Virus record (IMG/VR): IMGVR_UViG_3300025703_000007
Span: 1 to 52,540 of that record
Direction: 5' to 3' (one strand)
DNA length: 52,540 bases
Origin: a virus
In this document: in pieces, positions 1 to 7,774 of the stretch
Layout: each line of letters begins with the position of its first letter
Position numbering within the stretch: the first letter of the stretch is position 1
Program-made: the position numbers and the translations under genes
The notes under the pieces: generated by a model
Database searches by the model: none
What the model was told of the DNA's origin: nothing
The model's input: the letters and a program-made list of their open reading frames with translations, nothing else

Positions 1-340
1 CGTGACTTACTCCGAATACGTAATCCAAGTAATCTGAAAATACAACCCCGATAGGCTGCATTACGCTACCGCTTATATTAGCTAACACATCACCATCCGC
101 AATGGAAGGAAGGGAACCGCCAGGGGGAGGTGCCCAATCTATATCACTGCCCGTACTTGTTAGCACGTAACTTAAAGCCCCGGGCGGTAAAGTAAGCCAA
201 CTGCCGTAAGCACGGTATAACAACGCGCCATCTGTAATACCAAACACGTAATCCAAATAATCTGAAAGCGTAGTTCCTACAGGCTGCGCCGTACCGCCGC
301 TCGTATTCGCTAAAAGATCACCGTCAACAATCACCGGAAG
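1..340 (-). repeat. 228-bp tandem coding repeat in the tail fibre (left part)
   Basis: Two successive units are visible. The segment around 321-340 (coding VDGDLLAN) recurs at 93-112 (coding ADGDVLAN), exactly 228 bp apart, which is 76 codons. The unit codes for a module with conserved SDYLDYVFG and GALLYRAYGSW blocks. Copies differ at many third positions, so this is an old in-frame duplication rather than an assembly copy. Confidence 0.85.
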
Positions 341-1138
341 CGCGCCGCTTGCAAGCGCAGCAATATCGGCAGCGTTCACGCGCACCGCGACGCCGTCGAT
401 TGTCACGGGCACTTGCGCGTGCGGGTCGACACCGCTGTTTGCTGGCAATGCGTCGATCAACGCTTCGAGTGACCCGAGTTCACGAACCAGTCGGTACGCC
501 GCTGGCAAAAAATCGGTGTAGGAGTCAGGAAAATTCGAGTCAAAAGCGGTGGCCAGCACTACCGGCACACTAGGGTCGACGTAGATCTGCGTTGACGATA
601 CCGCGATGCCTAGCAGCAACGCCGTGGCGTCGTTGCTTCCGGGTGTTTGAGTGATACCCGTGCCATCGACGTAGACAGCACGATCAACGAGAAGGCCCGA
701 GACACCCGGTGGCGCATAAACCCCGCGGCGCTGCACTTGCACCATCGCGCCCGTTGACGCTGCGTTAATCGCCACGCCGAGCAGTCCCAGGATGCGTGTT
801 GGGTCGCTTGGGTCAGCTGCGCCTACCGATAGCGCATCGATCGGCACGACACCTTGCCCGAGCGTAATCGTCTCGCCAGCGAGGAATGACTCGATATCAG
901 TCGAATTCGTATTTTCAAGCGCGCTAACCCGCAGAGCGAGCGTAGTTAGCTGTGCTAGAAGTGCTCCAAAGCTACCTGAAGAATTTTGTGAATTCGCTTG
1001 GGCTCGGACAGTACTCGACGTGGTGCCGATAACCGCCTCAGCAGCTTCAATGCGTTGCCGAATGTTTTGAATGGCGGTCTGAAGTACGCGCAAATCAAGC
1101 GCGTTGGGCGTCGTGATTGACGGTGAGCCGAGAGCCAT
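1..1138 (-). CDS. Tail fibre / receptor-binding protein, N-terminal part (runs off the window edge)
   Basis: The reading frame opens at an ATG at 1138, one base after the stop of the upstream nozzle-like gene, and is still open at base 1. About the first 50 residues form a helical, coiled-coil-like start rich in Ala, Gln and Leu. A beta-rich middle part follows, then a C-terminal part of about 76-residue repeats (DGDLLANTSGG..., SDYLDYVFG..., GALLYRAYGSW..., YVLTSTGSDIDWAP). The same repeat lies at 52249-52540 in the same orientation, so the C terminus is at the other end of the window. The position after the nozzle gene and the repeat-rich tail suggest a host-contact fibre or spike. No enzymatic motif is visible. 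Codons near the repeats are richer in A/T than in the capsid genes, suggesting a separately acquired module. Confidence 0.7.
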   Translation of the reverse strand, partial: MALGSPSITTPNALDLRVLQTAIQNIRQRIEAAEAVIGTTSSTVRAQANSQNSSGSFGALLAQLTTLALRVSALENTNSTDIESFLAGETITLGQGVVPIDALSVGAADPSDPTRILGLLGVAINAASTGAMVQVQRRGVYAPPGVSGLLVDRAVYVDGTGITQTPGSNDATALLLGIAVSSTQIYVDPSVPVVLATAFDSNFPDSYTDFLPAAYRLVRELGSLEALIDALPANSGVDPHAQVPVTIDGVAVRVNAADIAALASGALPVIVDGDLLANTSGGTAQPVGTTLSDYLDYVFGITDGALLYRAYGSWLTLPPGALSYVLTSTGSDIDWAPPPGGSLPSIADGDVLANISGSVMQPIGVVFSDYLDYVFGVSH

Positions 1139-1139
1139 A

Positions 1140-3488
1140 TCAATTCAACTCGGTAACGTCATCCGCAGCTTGCAGCACGCGTACCGTATCGGTTCCAACG
1201 AGCTCCATCTCAAACGTCCCGTAAGCTTGCTGCGGCGGCGTGAGCGTGAATTCAGTATCACTCATGAGCACGATCTCGTTGAGCAATGCGCCATCGCCGT
1301 AAAAACGAACAATCAGGTTGCCGGATGCATCCGGGTCACGCCGCACTTGCGCCATGTTGTAAAACGTCGGGAACGGCTCTAGCCATAGCTTAGTGCGCCA
1401 CCGGTAGGTCATGTACTCTGAGGTGTTGCCTTCAAATGCGTAGATTGTGCGGCCGTCGACGTAGACTGGTGCCGACGACGGGGTAGGTAATAGCGCGTCA
1501 TCAGGCTCAGTGTCAGCATCGAGCACCAAGTACATAATATCTTCAACTGGGTCAACGTAAGCCGCGCTTGCGTGGAACGCCATCTCGACCACACCGAAGC
1601 CATGGGTACGCAAGTCCACGGCGTAGCAACCCTGGGCGGATCCAGATTGCCAAAACATGAAATAAATATCGTCATGAGCGACACTGAAAATACTGCTTGG
1701 GTTAAGCGCTTGCCATTGCCTGCGCGTGAACACGCTCTCGGTAAGGTTGCGAGCTTGCCCAACACCGGCCACCACGATCAACCCGTCCGGTCCGGAGAAC
1801 ACGACACCAAGTCCGGTGATGTATGCAAAGCTGCGTTTACTCGAACAAGCATGCGGTACTTCGAACTTGCTCATGCTGTAGTTAGCCGGGTCGTTCCCTG
1901 AGGCCACATACAAAAAGCTTTGCGTACCGATCACCACAGTGGTGTCAATGTTGCCGATGCCCACGATGGCCGTATCGGTGCTGAGTCGATAAGCCACGGG
2001 CCACGCGTGCGGAAAATTCTGTGCGCTGAAGCAGAGCTCGTTATTGCTGAAGCCCACCATCACCCCGTTGGGTAGCGCGAGAATGCCTTGCAAATCGCTA
2101 GGCGGGAGTTCCCAATTGTCTGAGGGCAGTACCTCGCCAAGTTCAGCATCCGTCGATGTGTCGATGTAATCGGCTTGCGAAAGCGGGATCTCGGCTAAAA
2201 ACAAAAACGCGGTCCCCGTCGCACCAGTTGCTGCACGGTAGATTCGCTTCGTTGTAAGGCCGTAATCACCAGTGATACCAGTTGGCGCACTCGTTTGCGT
2301 GGTGATCGTGACAGTCACCCCGTCCGGTCGCAAGATCGTTGTGCTCGGCAAACTCGGTGCACTCTCTTCACCGAAGTCATTGACGAAAGTCACAACATAC
2401 GATGTCGCAACGTCAGTGATCACCGCATTGAGTGACCCGCTCGCTTGCACAAGAATGTTGTCGTAGTAAGTGTCTTTCTGATCGTTGCCCGTGACACCAA
2501 GCAGCGCGCAGTAGTCGCCAGCGTCGAAAGTGCTCGTCGCTGACACGGCTCCGAGTTGCCCGGAGCCTAGGTAAACCGATGCCGTGACCGTGACCGAGTT
2601 GTCGGCATTGACGCTGCGCAACGCTGTAAGGGTGTACCAAACCCCTTTGCTCAAGCCCGCGGATAAAGGGATCGAAGTCAAAATCGACTGCGTACCAAAG
2701 TCGGAACCGGCGAGCACAGCAAGCACGGGTGAGCTGATGTCACTGAATACGCCTACACGCGCTCCGGCCCCCGTTACTGTTAACCCGATCCCGATCTCCA
2801 CAACGATCCCGCTACCGCCTTGCGTTGGGTCGATCATGAAATCAGAGCTCATGAACGAAACTGAGGCGCCTGAAATACCGAAATTCCGGTAAGCGTAAGC
2901 CGGCGTACCGCCGTTGTTTTCGATTGCGACTTCGTAGCTCGGCGCTGGGTTACCGGTGATGGCCGACTGCACCACAAACGACGTATTGTTGGTGACGTTT
3001 AAAAACGATGAAGTCGTCCAGTTGGTCGCTAAGTCGCTACCATCGTCAAACACGTTGACTGAGAAAGTCGTTGGGGTCGTGTCAATACCCACTACTAAAG
3101 TCGGCGGCGAGTCGGGCGCTGGCACGCCGAGGAGTCGCGTAGCAACAGGGTAAGGCTGCGCCCCAGTGGTCGCCAGTGCGAGGTTAGTGAAGCGCGGAGC
3201 ATCCAAACCGGTGAGATAAGTTCGATATGTCGTGTCACCGGGCACCGTACCGCGAGCCACATCAACTTGCTGATCCCAAGAAAGCCAATATTGCCCGGCC
3301 ATCAACGAGATCGTCTGCACCGGTCCGTCGTTTGCGAGCCCTTGCGTCATCAAAAACTGACGAAACGCTGTCAAATCGCCAGTAAAAAGTCGAGCATTCA
3401 CCGCGGCTTGCGCAGAATTATCCGGCAGCTCCCGCGGTGTCATCAGCGGCACTTCACCGCGGAAAGCATTGACGATGTGGGCTGTCAT
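1140..3488 (-). CDS. Tail nozzle / tail-tube-B-like structural protein
   Basis: A 782-residue protein starting MTAHIVNAFRGEVP. I chose the ATG at 3488 because it overlaps the upstream stop in an ATGA arrangement; a longer frame to 3677 would run through the neighbouring gene. The protein is beta-rich, with a long central part rich in Thr, Ser and Val and a C-terminal half with WD-like blocks (GVMVGFSNNELCFS, FPHAWPVAYRLS, VVFSGPDGLIVV). That pattern is typical of the propeller-like nozzle proteins of short-tailed phages (T7 gp12 and P22 gp10-type proteins). It lies between adaptor genes and the tail fibre, as a nozzle should. The assignment rests on pattern and position only. Confidence 0.6.
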   Translation of the reverse strand: MTAHIVNAFRGEVPLMTPRELPDNSAQAAVNARLFTGDLTAFRQFLMTQGLANDGPVQTISLMAGQYWLSWDQQVDVARGTVPGDTTYRTYLTGLDAPRFTNLALATTGAQPYPVATRLLGVPAPDSPPTLVVGIDTTPTTFSVNVFDDGSDLATNWTTSSFLNVTNNTSFVVQSAITGNPAPSYEVAIENNGGTPAYAYRNFGISGASVSFMSSDFMIDPTQGGSGIVVEIGIGLTVTGAGARVGVFSDISSPVLAVLAGSDFGTQSILTSIPLSAGLSKGVWYTLTALRSVNADNSVTVTASVYLGSGQLGAVSATSTFDAGDYCALLGVTGNDQKDTYYDNILVQASGSLNAVITDVATSYVVTFVNDFGEESAPSLPSTTILRPDGVTVTITTQTSAPTGITGDYGLTTKRIYRAATGATGTAFLFLAEIPLSQADYIDTSTDAELGEVLPSDNWELPPSDLQGILALPNGVMVGFSNNELCFSAQNFPHAWPVAYRLSTDTAIVGIGNIDTTVVIGTQSFLYVASGNDPANYSMSKFEVPHACSSKRSFAYITGLGVVFSGPDGLIVVAGVGQARNLTESVFTRRQWQALNPSSIFSVAHDDIYFMFWQSGSAQGCYAVDLRTHGFGVVEMAFHASAAYVDPVEDIMYLVLDADTEPDDALLPTPSSAPVYVDGRTIYAFEGNTSEYMTYRWRTKLWLEPFPTFYNMAQVRRDPDASGNLIVRFYGDGALLNEIVLMSDTEFTLTPPQQAYGTFEMELVGTDTVRVLQAADDVTELN

Positions 3489-4165
3489 GACACGCGTGCC
3501 CAGGGGCGATACCCGGTAGGAAGTGGGTAGAGAATGTCGAGTCCTAAACGCGCTTGAAAAAACGATGGCCCTCCTATAACACCCCCATCGTAACTCGCGA
3601 TAGTCCCCACAAAATCTTGATCCGGGAGCGTTAATGCAGGATTTATATCTAGAGTAGGATTCTGCGAACCCAACCACGCGCCTTGATAACCGAAAAATAC
3701 ATGCCCATTTTCTCCGTTTATAGCAACCATGATGGTTGCCCCGAGAGCTGTACCGTATTGACTATCCGCGCCGTTAGCCCCGTCAGTCCATAAACCCGGA
3801 TGCACTCCCCCGACAAAGTTACTCGTAGCCATGTAAGTTTGTCGTGAGGCGGGATTAGCACTCCCGTCATTCGCGTTAGCCCAAGAAACAAAACCTATAG
3901 ACGCGCCCATGTGCTCAGGGCCGTTAAAAGTGAATTCAAAATACCTTTTATCTGTTATCTGGTAGAGACCTGTACTCCCAAAACGATCAGTGATATTAGC
4001 GGCGCGCCAAGTTGATCCTACTCCCGTATGCTCCGCAATAAGATTGTTATCTGACAACGCAAGCACAGATGCGGTCCCTAACAACGAGGGTAGGTACATC
4101 TGCGCCGGCCCGAATACAGGCGGCGGATCATGGGGCATGCGCGCTCCCGCGCGAACAGCACGCAT
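3485..4165 (-). CDS. Virion-associated protein with SPRY/concanavalin-like features
   Basis: A 226-residue protein. The start at 4165 gives a TGATG overlap with the upstream stop; an ATG at 4201 would add 12 residues. The central part (YFEFTFNG, IGFVSWAN, MVAINGENGHVFFGYQGAWLG) has the alternating strand and 'ALNG..G..FFG' look of SPRY/lectin-like domains that some phages attach to tail proteins for glycan binding. The gene has visibly more A/T-rich codons than the flanking genes, which fits exchange of a host-recognition domain. Function is inferred. Confidence 0.5.
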   Translation of the reverse strand: MRAVRAGARMPHDPPPVFGPAQMYLPSLLGTASVLALSDNNLIAEHTGVGSTWRAANITDRFGSTGLYQITDKRYFEFTFNGPEHMGASIGFVSWANANDGSANPASRQTYMATSNFVGGVHPGLWTDGANGADSQYGTALGATIMVAINGENGHVFFGYQGAWLGSQNPTLDINPALTLPDQDFVGTIASYDGGVIGGPSFFQARLGLDILYPLPTGYRPWARVS

Positions 4166-4809
4166 CAGCTCAACGCGGCCATGTCGCCGCAAAGAATCCA
4201 CGTATTTGCTGTACGCTTAACCAAAGTAAGCGTTGCGCCTTGACCCGCAGAAAACGGTAAGAACTGATCGATTCGATAAAGCAGCTGCACACCTGAGACA
4301 GGCGTAAATTCAATCTGCGCAGCGCCCTCCTGAAACACTAAAACTGATTGGCCGTTAATGAAGTCAATCGTTGGGTCACCTGTGTCACCCGGGATGAAAA
4401 CAGTCTGTATACCAGTCGTACCACTTGTCGAAATGCCGTTTTCAGCATCGGAAAGTTGCAACGTATAGTCGCCCGGCACATCTTCCCAAATCAAGTGTGG
4501 CGCTGCAATAGTAAGTGTAGCAACGTCACCGGAAACAGTTACGCCGATCCCGCTGCCGATATTCAACGTGCTGACCAGAGCTTGCGTCACGCCATCAATT
4601 TGGATGCCAATACCGTCAGCAGTTATTGTTAAGACGTTCGCGCTTTCCCCGACACCGCGAGTAGCTGTCAACCCCGTATTGATATCAACGGTGTCGACAT
4701 CCGGGCCACCGAGGTCGTAGCCCTGCGTTTGCCACTGCAAAAATTGTGGAAAACCGTCGTCAGTCGACGGCGGGAAAGGACCGACGGGGGTGACACTAAA
4801 AGAGGGCAT
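4165..4809 (-). CDS. Hypothetical tail structural protein
   Basis: A 214-residue protein beginning MPSFSVTPVGPFPPSTDD. It is rich in Thr, Gly, Val and Asp with repeated short strands (TATRGVGESANVLTITADG, IGSGIGVTVSGDVATLTI), typical of beta-structured appendage proteins. The C-terminal half has the form of a small trimeric head or collar domain (GQSVLVFQEGAAQIEF, LVKRTANTWILCG). It lies within the tail block, coupled by TGATG to the downstream SPRY-like gene. I do not recognise a specific family. Confidence 0.55.
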   Translation of the reverse strand: MPSFSVTPVGPFPPSTDDGFPQFLQWQTQGYDLGGPDVDTVDINTGLTATRGVGESANVLTITADGIGIQIDGVTQALVSTLNIGSGIGVTVSGDVATLTIAAPHLIWEDVPGDYTLQLSDAENGISTSGTTGIQTVFIPGDTGDPTIDFINGQSVLVFQEGAAQIEFTPVSGVQLLYRIDQFLPFSAGQGATLTLVKRTANTWILCGDMAALS

Positions 4810-4818
4810 GCTGTTCTC

Positions 4819-5463
4819 TCAAACGAGAAATTGACGTTGACGCGCGCGTTGCGAACCGACGTTGTAATTGCGTTGCGCTTCAGCTTTGCCGTTGGAGATG
4901 CCGGAACGAAACTCGCGGCCCTTCATCATCGCAGTCTGCTTGTCAGTCCACGGCATGCCGGGTAGCCCGAGCAAGTACTCAAGCGCGCCGGCTTCGATAT
5001 CGTTGCTGTATTTGATAAGCGGTGACTCAGGCACGTTCACCGCGGCTTCTTTCGGTGCCAAAATGAGCGTGATCAGCAGTTCGTAAATCTGAGAAGGAAT
5101 CGGATCAACCGAAAACTGCGCTTCCGCGATGTACTGAAACCGCACCGGCATGCCAGGCTTCATATTCGGATCCCATTGCCCTGAGTCGCTGGGCACGATC
5201 GGCCAATACTGAATACCTTGCTGCTGACTCTGCGAGCCCTGCATCGCGAAAACGCCCATGATGTCGAGCTGTGGGTCGTTTCCCAACGCGTACTGACGTA
5301 TGCCGACCACAGTAGCCCCCGGGATATTTAATCGCAACCATTGCGTTTGCTGGCACCACTCACGAAACGCGCGCATGTAAGCATGGCGCAATGTAGCGGT
5401 AGGGCACTTGCGTGCAACCTGAGCTACGTTGGCCAAATAGTCATTAACGCTGACTGTATTCAT
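4819..5463 (-). CDS. Head-tail adaptor-like structural protein
   Basis: A 214-residue protein, MNTVSVNDYLANVAQ. I chose ATG 5463 because GGAAG lies five bases upstream and because the ATGA overlap couples it to the small membrane gene 5460..5558; an ATG at 5475 lies before that ribosome-binding site. The helical N terminus (LRHAYMRAFREWCQQTQWLR) and the later proline-rich beta part ending in a helix (NDIEAGALEYLLGLPG, DKQTAMMKGREFRSGI) match the layout of podovirus connector proteins. Position directly after the two DUF6682-like genes supports a neck role. Confidence 0.55.
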   Translation of the reverse strand: MNTVSVNDYLANVAQVARKCPTATLRHAYMRAFREWCQQTQWLRLNIPGATVVGIRQYALGNDPQLDIMGVFAMQGSQSQQQGIQYWPIVPSDSGQWDPNMKPGMPVRFQYIAEAQFSVDPIPSQIYELLITLILAPKEAAVNVPESPLIKYSNDIEAGALEYLLGLPGMPWTDKQTAMMKGREFRSGISNGKAEAQRNYNVGSQRARQRQFLV

Positions 5464-5558
5464 AGCAACTTCCAAAGCAGGTAACCTGCGAGAAGCGCAG
5501 CTACAGCTACGAAGTCGTCAACCATGCGCCGATGCTTGCGATACCAATTAACCATCAT
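5460..5558 (-). CDS. 32-residue membrane peptide between neck genes
   Basis: A short frame, MMVNWYRKHRRMVDDF followed by a hydrophobic helix (VAVAALLAGYLLWKLL) that runs to the stop. Its ATG overlaps the stop of the upstream adaptor gene (5555..6196) and its TGA overlaps the ATG of the downstream gene in ATGA form, so it fits the operon exactly. A basic cytoplasmic end and one membrane span are visible. Such a peptide could be a holin-like or superinfection factor, but nothing in the sequence decides this. Confidence 0.55.
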   Translation of the reverse strand: MMVNWYRKHRRMVDDFVAVAALLAGYLLWKLL

Positions 5559-6196
5559 GTCGTTCCCGGTGACGCATCGACTTTCGGTGCGATCGCAATC
5601 TGCGCCTGCGACTTCATGCCCAACATTTGCCCCCACTGCTTCATAAAGTCCTGAGCCTTCTGCGGACTTTGCCGAGCAGAAGCCTTGCTATAGCACTTCG
5701 ATAGCACAAACACGGTCAGCGCATGCTGATATGAGTCAGGAATCGAAAGCTCTTCCGCATCGTAGGTGACTGTCGGCGGCACAGCCCCGTAAATCAAGTC
5801 AACAACACCCGCACCATTGTTCGGGGGGAACACAACAAAACGTCGCGGGTTGCGCGGATCTTCGGTGTAGTGCTCGACTTGCGCTTGCATCGTCCCAGCC
5901 GGCCAAAACCGATTGGACTCATCAAGCAGTTCTTTATCGACTTGCGTCACGACGCGGCCATTCGGGCTATTGCGCGGCACATCGATAAGCGCCACGCCGT
6001 CGGATGGCAAATTCTGGATCATGCCGGCCGCGAGCGTGAATGGGGTTTCAACGACGTAGCAATCAGGCTTTACGAATGCCGTAGCCGTCAATGCTTCATT
6101 GAGGTAGGTCATCAACTCGGGATCAGTCCAACCAACTCCCGGCGCTGGGTCAAAGAGCTGCGTACGCACGTCATCAAGGATGGTCGAAACTTGCAT
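5555..6196 (-). CDS. Phage adaptor protein, DUF6682-like (copy 2)
   Basis: A 213-residue protein, MQVSTILDDVRTQLFD. The start is ATG 6196, giving a TGATG overlap with the preceding stop. The N-terminal GWTDPELMTYLNEAL block, the central LPSDGVALIDVPRN and the C-terminal ELSIPDSYQHALTVFVLSKCYSKAS block match, position for position, the product of the next gene upstream (6196..6831). The two are therefore tandem paralogues. The pattern is the one I recall for DUF6682 phage adaptors, which join portal and tail. Confidence 0.7.
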   Translation of the reverse strand: MQVSTILDDVRTQLFDPAPGVGWTDPELMTYLNEALTATAFVKPDCYVVETPFTLAAGMIQNLPSDGVALIDVPRNSPNGRVVTQVDKELLDESNRFWPAGTMQAQVEHYTEDPRNPRRFVVFPPNNGAGVVDLIYGAVPPTVTYDAEELSIPDSYQHALTVFVLSKCYSKASARQSPQKAQDFMKQWGQMLGMKSQAQIAIAPKVDASPGTT

Positions 6197-6831
6197 CAAC
6201 GGCTCCCCACAAGATCAGGGGGAGCAACCATGCTGTCTTTAGTTTTCTTCCACGAGTCAAGGATCGATGTAAAAAGACCCATGTAGCTCGTTGCCTTTGT
6301 CATGTCTTGCCGTTTTGAATTCTTGGAGTAAGCCATCCCCAACACATAAGCCCATAACGCCGTGTTGAACGTTGCATCGATCGGGATCTCATCAGCCAGG
6401 TAATTCATCACGGGCGGCGTTGCGGCGTACACCAGCTCGGCCGTGCCCGCACCGGTGGCAGCGGGATAGACAAGGAAAGTCTTTGGCGAACGTCGGTCAT
6501 ACATGAAATAGCTGATCGTGTCCGATGCCGGATCGTTCGGCCAGCTGGGTCGCGTACGTGCCAGCTCGTTCATTGCCTGCTGCGTCACTGCGGTGCCGTC
6601 ACCCGTGCGCGGAATATCGATCAGCATGAGCCCGTCAGCAGGCAACACCTGACGCACCCCGGCTGTGAGCGCCACCTCGTTGGCAACCACGTAGATGTCA
6701 AGCAACGTGCCGCACGCTTGCGCAATCCCGTTATTGAGGTACGTCAACAGCTCCGCACTCGTCCACGTCGTGCCGCTCTCATCAAGCAACGTGGCAGAGA
6801 CTTCCCCTAGAAGCGTTGACGCAAGGGTCAC
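6196..6831 (-). CDS. Phage adaptor protein, DUF6682-like (copy 1)
   Basis: A 211-residue protein starting with GTG at 6831 in a GTGA overlap with the upstream stop. TWTSAELLTYLNNGI, VLPADGLMLIDIPRTG and DEIPIDATFNTALWAYVLGMAYSKNS are the conserved blocks shared with the next gene. Other parts differ, so the duplication is not recent. The likely role is the ring that joins the portal to the tail nozzle. Confidence 0.7.
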   Translation of the reverse strand: MTLASTLLGEVSATLLDESGTTWTSAELLTYLNNGIAQACGTLLDIYVVANEVALTAGVRQVLPADGLMLIDIPRTGDGTAVTQQAMNELARTRPSWPNDPASDTISYFMYDRRSPKTFLVYPAATGAGTAELVYAATPPVMNYLADEIPIDATFNTALWAYVLGMAYSKNSKRQDMTKATSYMGLFTSILDSWKKTKDSMVAPPDLVGSR

Positions 6832-7244
6832 GTCAGTTCGCTCTCAGCCACTGAAGTAGCTAGTGCCATGACTTCTTTGCGCAACGTGCGCACGTCTTTC
6901 GAAGCATCAAGCACGTGACCAAACTCATCCTGCGCGAACACAACAAGCTCATCCTTGGTCGCAGTGCCAACGTCAAACGTGTCGGCTTCAGCTTTGCTGT
7001 TCACAACCTTCATCGGCAGTTGCCTCAGCGCACCAGCCAGCCAGCGTAGCCGCTCAGGGGCACCGATATCCGGGCCTTTAGGCCCCGTATAAATCCGGTA
7101 ATCCTTGTGGACTCGTAGCCGCGGTGTGTTGGGCATCAACCGACCATCGTGGATGTTAATAACGTGTGGGTTGACCTTGTCCTGCTTGTGCTTCACGTTC
7201 GCACTGGCGTTGGATAGGTTGCGTTCTTGCTGTTCGGTGATCAT
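6828..7244 (-). CDS. Conserved hypothetical structural-operon protein
   Basis: A 138-residue, charged protein, MITEQQERNLSNASAN. A central block (RVHKDYRIYTGPKGPDIGAPERLRW) could be a small beta fold; the C terminus is helical and acidic. It ends in a GTGA overlap with the first adaptor gene. The ribosome-binding site GGAG lies in the 3' arm of a perfect 6-bp hairpin (see the regulatory entry). Proteins at this place between capsid and adaptors are often head-completion factors; this is inference from position. Confidence 0.5.
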   Translation of the reverse strand: MITEQQERNLSNASANVKHKQDKVNPHVINIHDGRLMPNTPRLRVHKDYRIYTGPKGPDIGAPERLRWLAGALRQLPMKVVNSKAEADTFDVGTATKDELVVFAQDEFGHVLDASKDVRTLRKEVMALATSVAESELT

Positions 7245-7250
7245 GGGTTT

Positions 7251-7268
7251 GCTCCGTTTGATCGGAGC
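7251..7268 (-). promoter_or_regulatory. Hairpin sequestering the ribosome-binding site of 6828..7244
   Basis: GCTCCG (7251-7256) and CGGAGC (7263-7268) form a perfect 6-bp stem with a 6-base loop. On the minus strand the GGAG Shine-Dalgarno lies in the 3' arm, nine bases before the ATG at 7244. A competing 7-bp pairing, GAGCTTG (7265-7271) with CAAGCTC (7289-7295), would free it. Confidence 0.4.
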
Positions 7269-7299
7269 TTGATCGACACTTTGCCGACCAAGCTCGAAG

Positions 7300-7473
7300 T
7301 TATTTTTTCATCTTTTTCTTGAAGGCCGCGAACTGCTTTTTGTCGCGAGCTTTATCCTCTTTCGAACCCTCTTTGACGCCCTTGTCATTATCCATTCCTG
7401 ACTTCTCGAACGCAGCTTTTGTTACTGCTTTTTTCTTGGCGCCCATCATTGGCTTTTTCTTCATCGTTGCCAT
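7300..7473 (-). CDS. Small lysine-rich protein
   Basis: A 57-residue protein, MATMKKKPMMGAKKKAV, ending in KKKMKK. The start at 7473 is preceded by AGGGA; a longer frame from 7497 would begin inside the terminator stem region. More than one third of residues are Lys or Arg, so it probably binds nucleic acid or an acidic protein surface. It follows a terminator hairpin, so it may be expressed at lower level than the capsid gene. No family recognised. Confidence 0.55.
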   Translation of the reverse strand: MATMKKKPMMGAKKKAVTKAAFEKSGMDNDKGVKEGSKEDKARDKKQFAAFKKKMKK

Positions 7474-7495
7474 CGTGTTTCCCTGTTTTGAGATC

Positions 7496-7522
7496 AAAAA
7501 ACCGGCGCCACGAGGGCGCCGG
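7496..7522 (-). terminator. Rho-independent terminator after the capsid genes
   Basis: CCGGCGCC (7502-7509) and GGCGCCGG (7515-7522) form an 8-bp stem with a 5-base loop. On the minus strand it is followed at once by six T residues (7501-7496). It sits between 7544..7744 and 7300..7473, so it would limit read-through from the abundant capsid transcript. Confidence 0.75.
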
Positions 7523-7543
7523 AGTTCTTATTGCGAGTTAGGC

Positions 7544-7744
7544 TTAGGAGCCGGCGGGCGAAGTGCCGGGCGTCAAAGCCCGAATTTTGATCTTGCCCTG
7601 CTGGCCGTTGGTCTGCTCTGGGCCAAGCGGCGGATTCGGATACCGAGCACTTGCCTTTTTCGCAGCTTGCGCTTGTTCAGCTTGGATCGTTTCAGGGGGC
7701 ACCTTAACTTGGTAGTTAGCGCCGTATGGGTTTTTGGTCTTCAT
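7544..7744 (-). CDS. Small protein downstream of the capsid gene
   Basis: A 66-residue protein, MKTKNPYGANYQVKVPP. The N terminus is basic, the middle (ETIQAEQAQAAKKASARY) is an Ala/Gln-rich helix and the end is rich in Pro, Gly and Ser. GAGCTTTCT lies just upstream as a weak ribosome-binding site. It lies 30 bases after the major capsid gene and before a strong terminator, so it should be made at high level with the capsid; a decoration or capsid-completion role is possible but not shown. Confidence 0.5.
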   Translation of the reverse strand: MKTKNPYGANYQVKVPPETIQAEQAQAAKKASARYPNPPLGPEQTNGQQGKIKIRALTPGTSPAGS

Positions 7745-7774
7745 AGAAAGCTCCTAGAGTTACGAAAACGACTT

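Noticed and set aside
1-340. Diversity-generating retroelement acting on the tail fibre
   Set aside because: No reverse transcriptase gene and no template/variable repeat pair with adenine-specific changes; differences between copies are spread over all bases.
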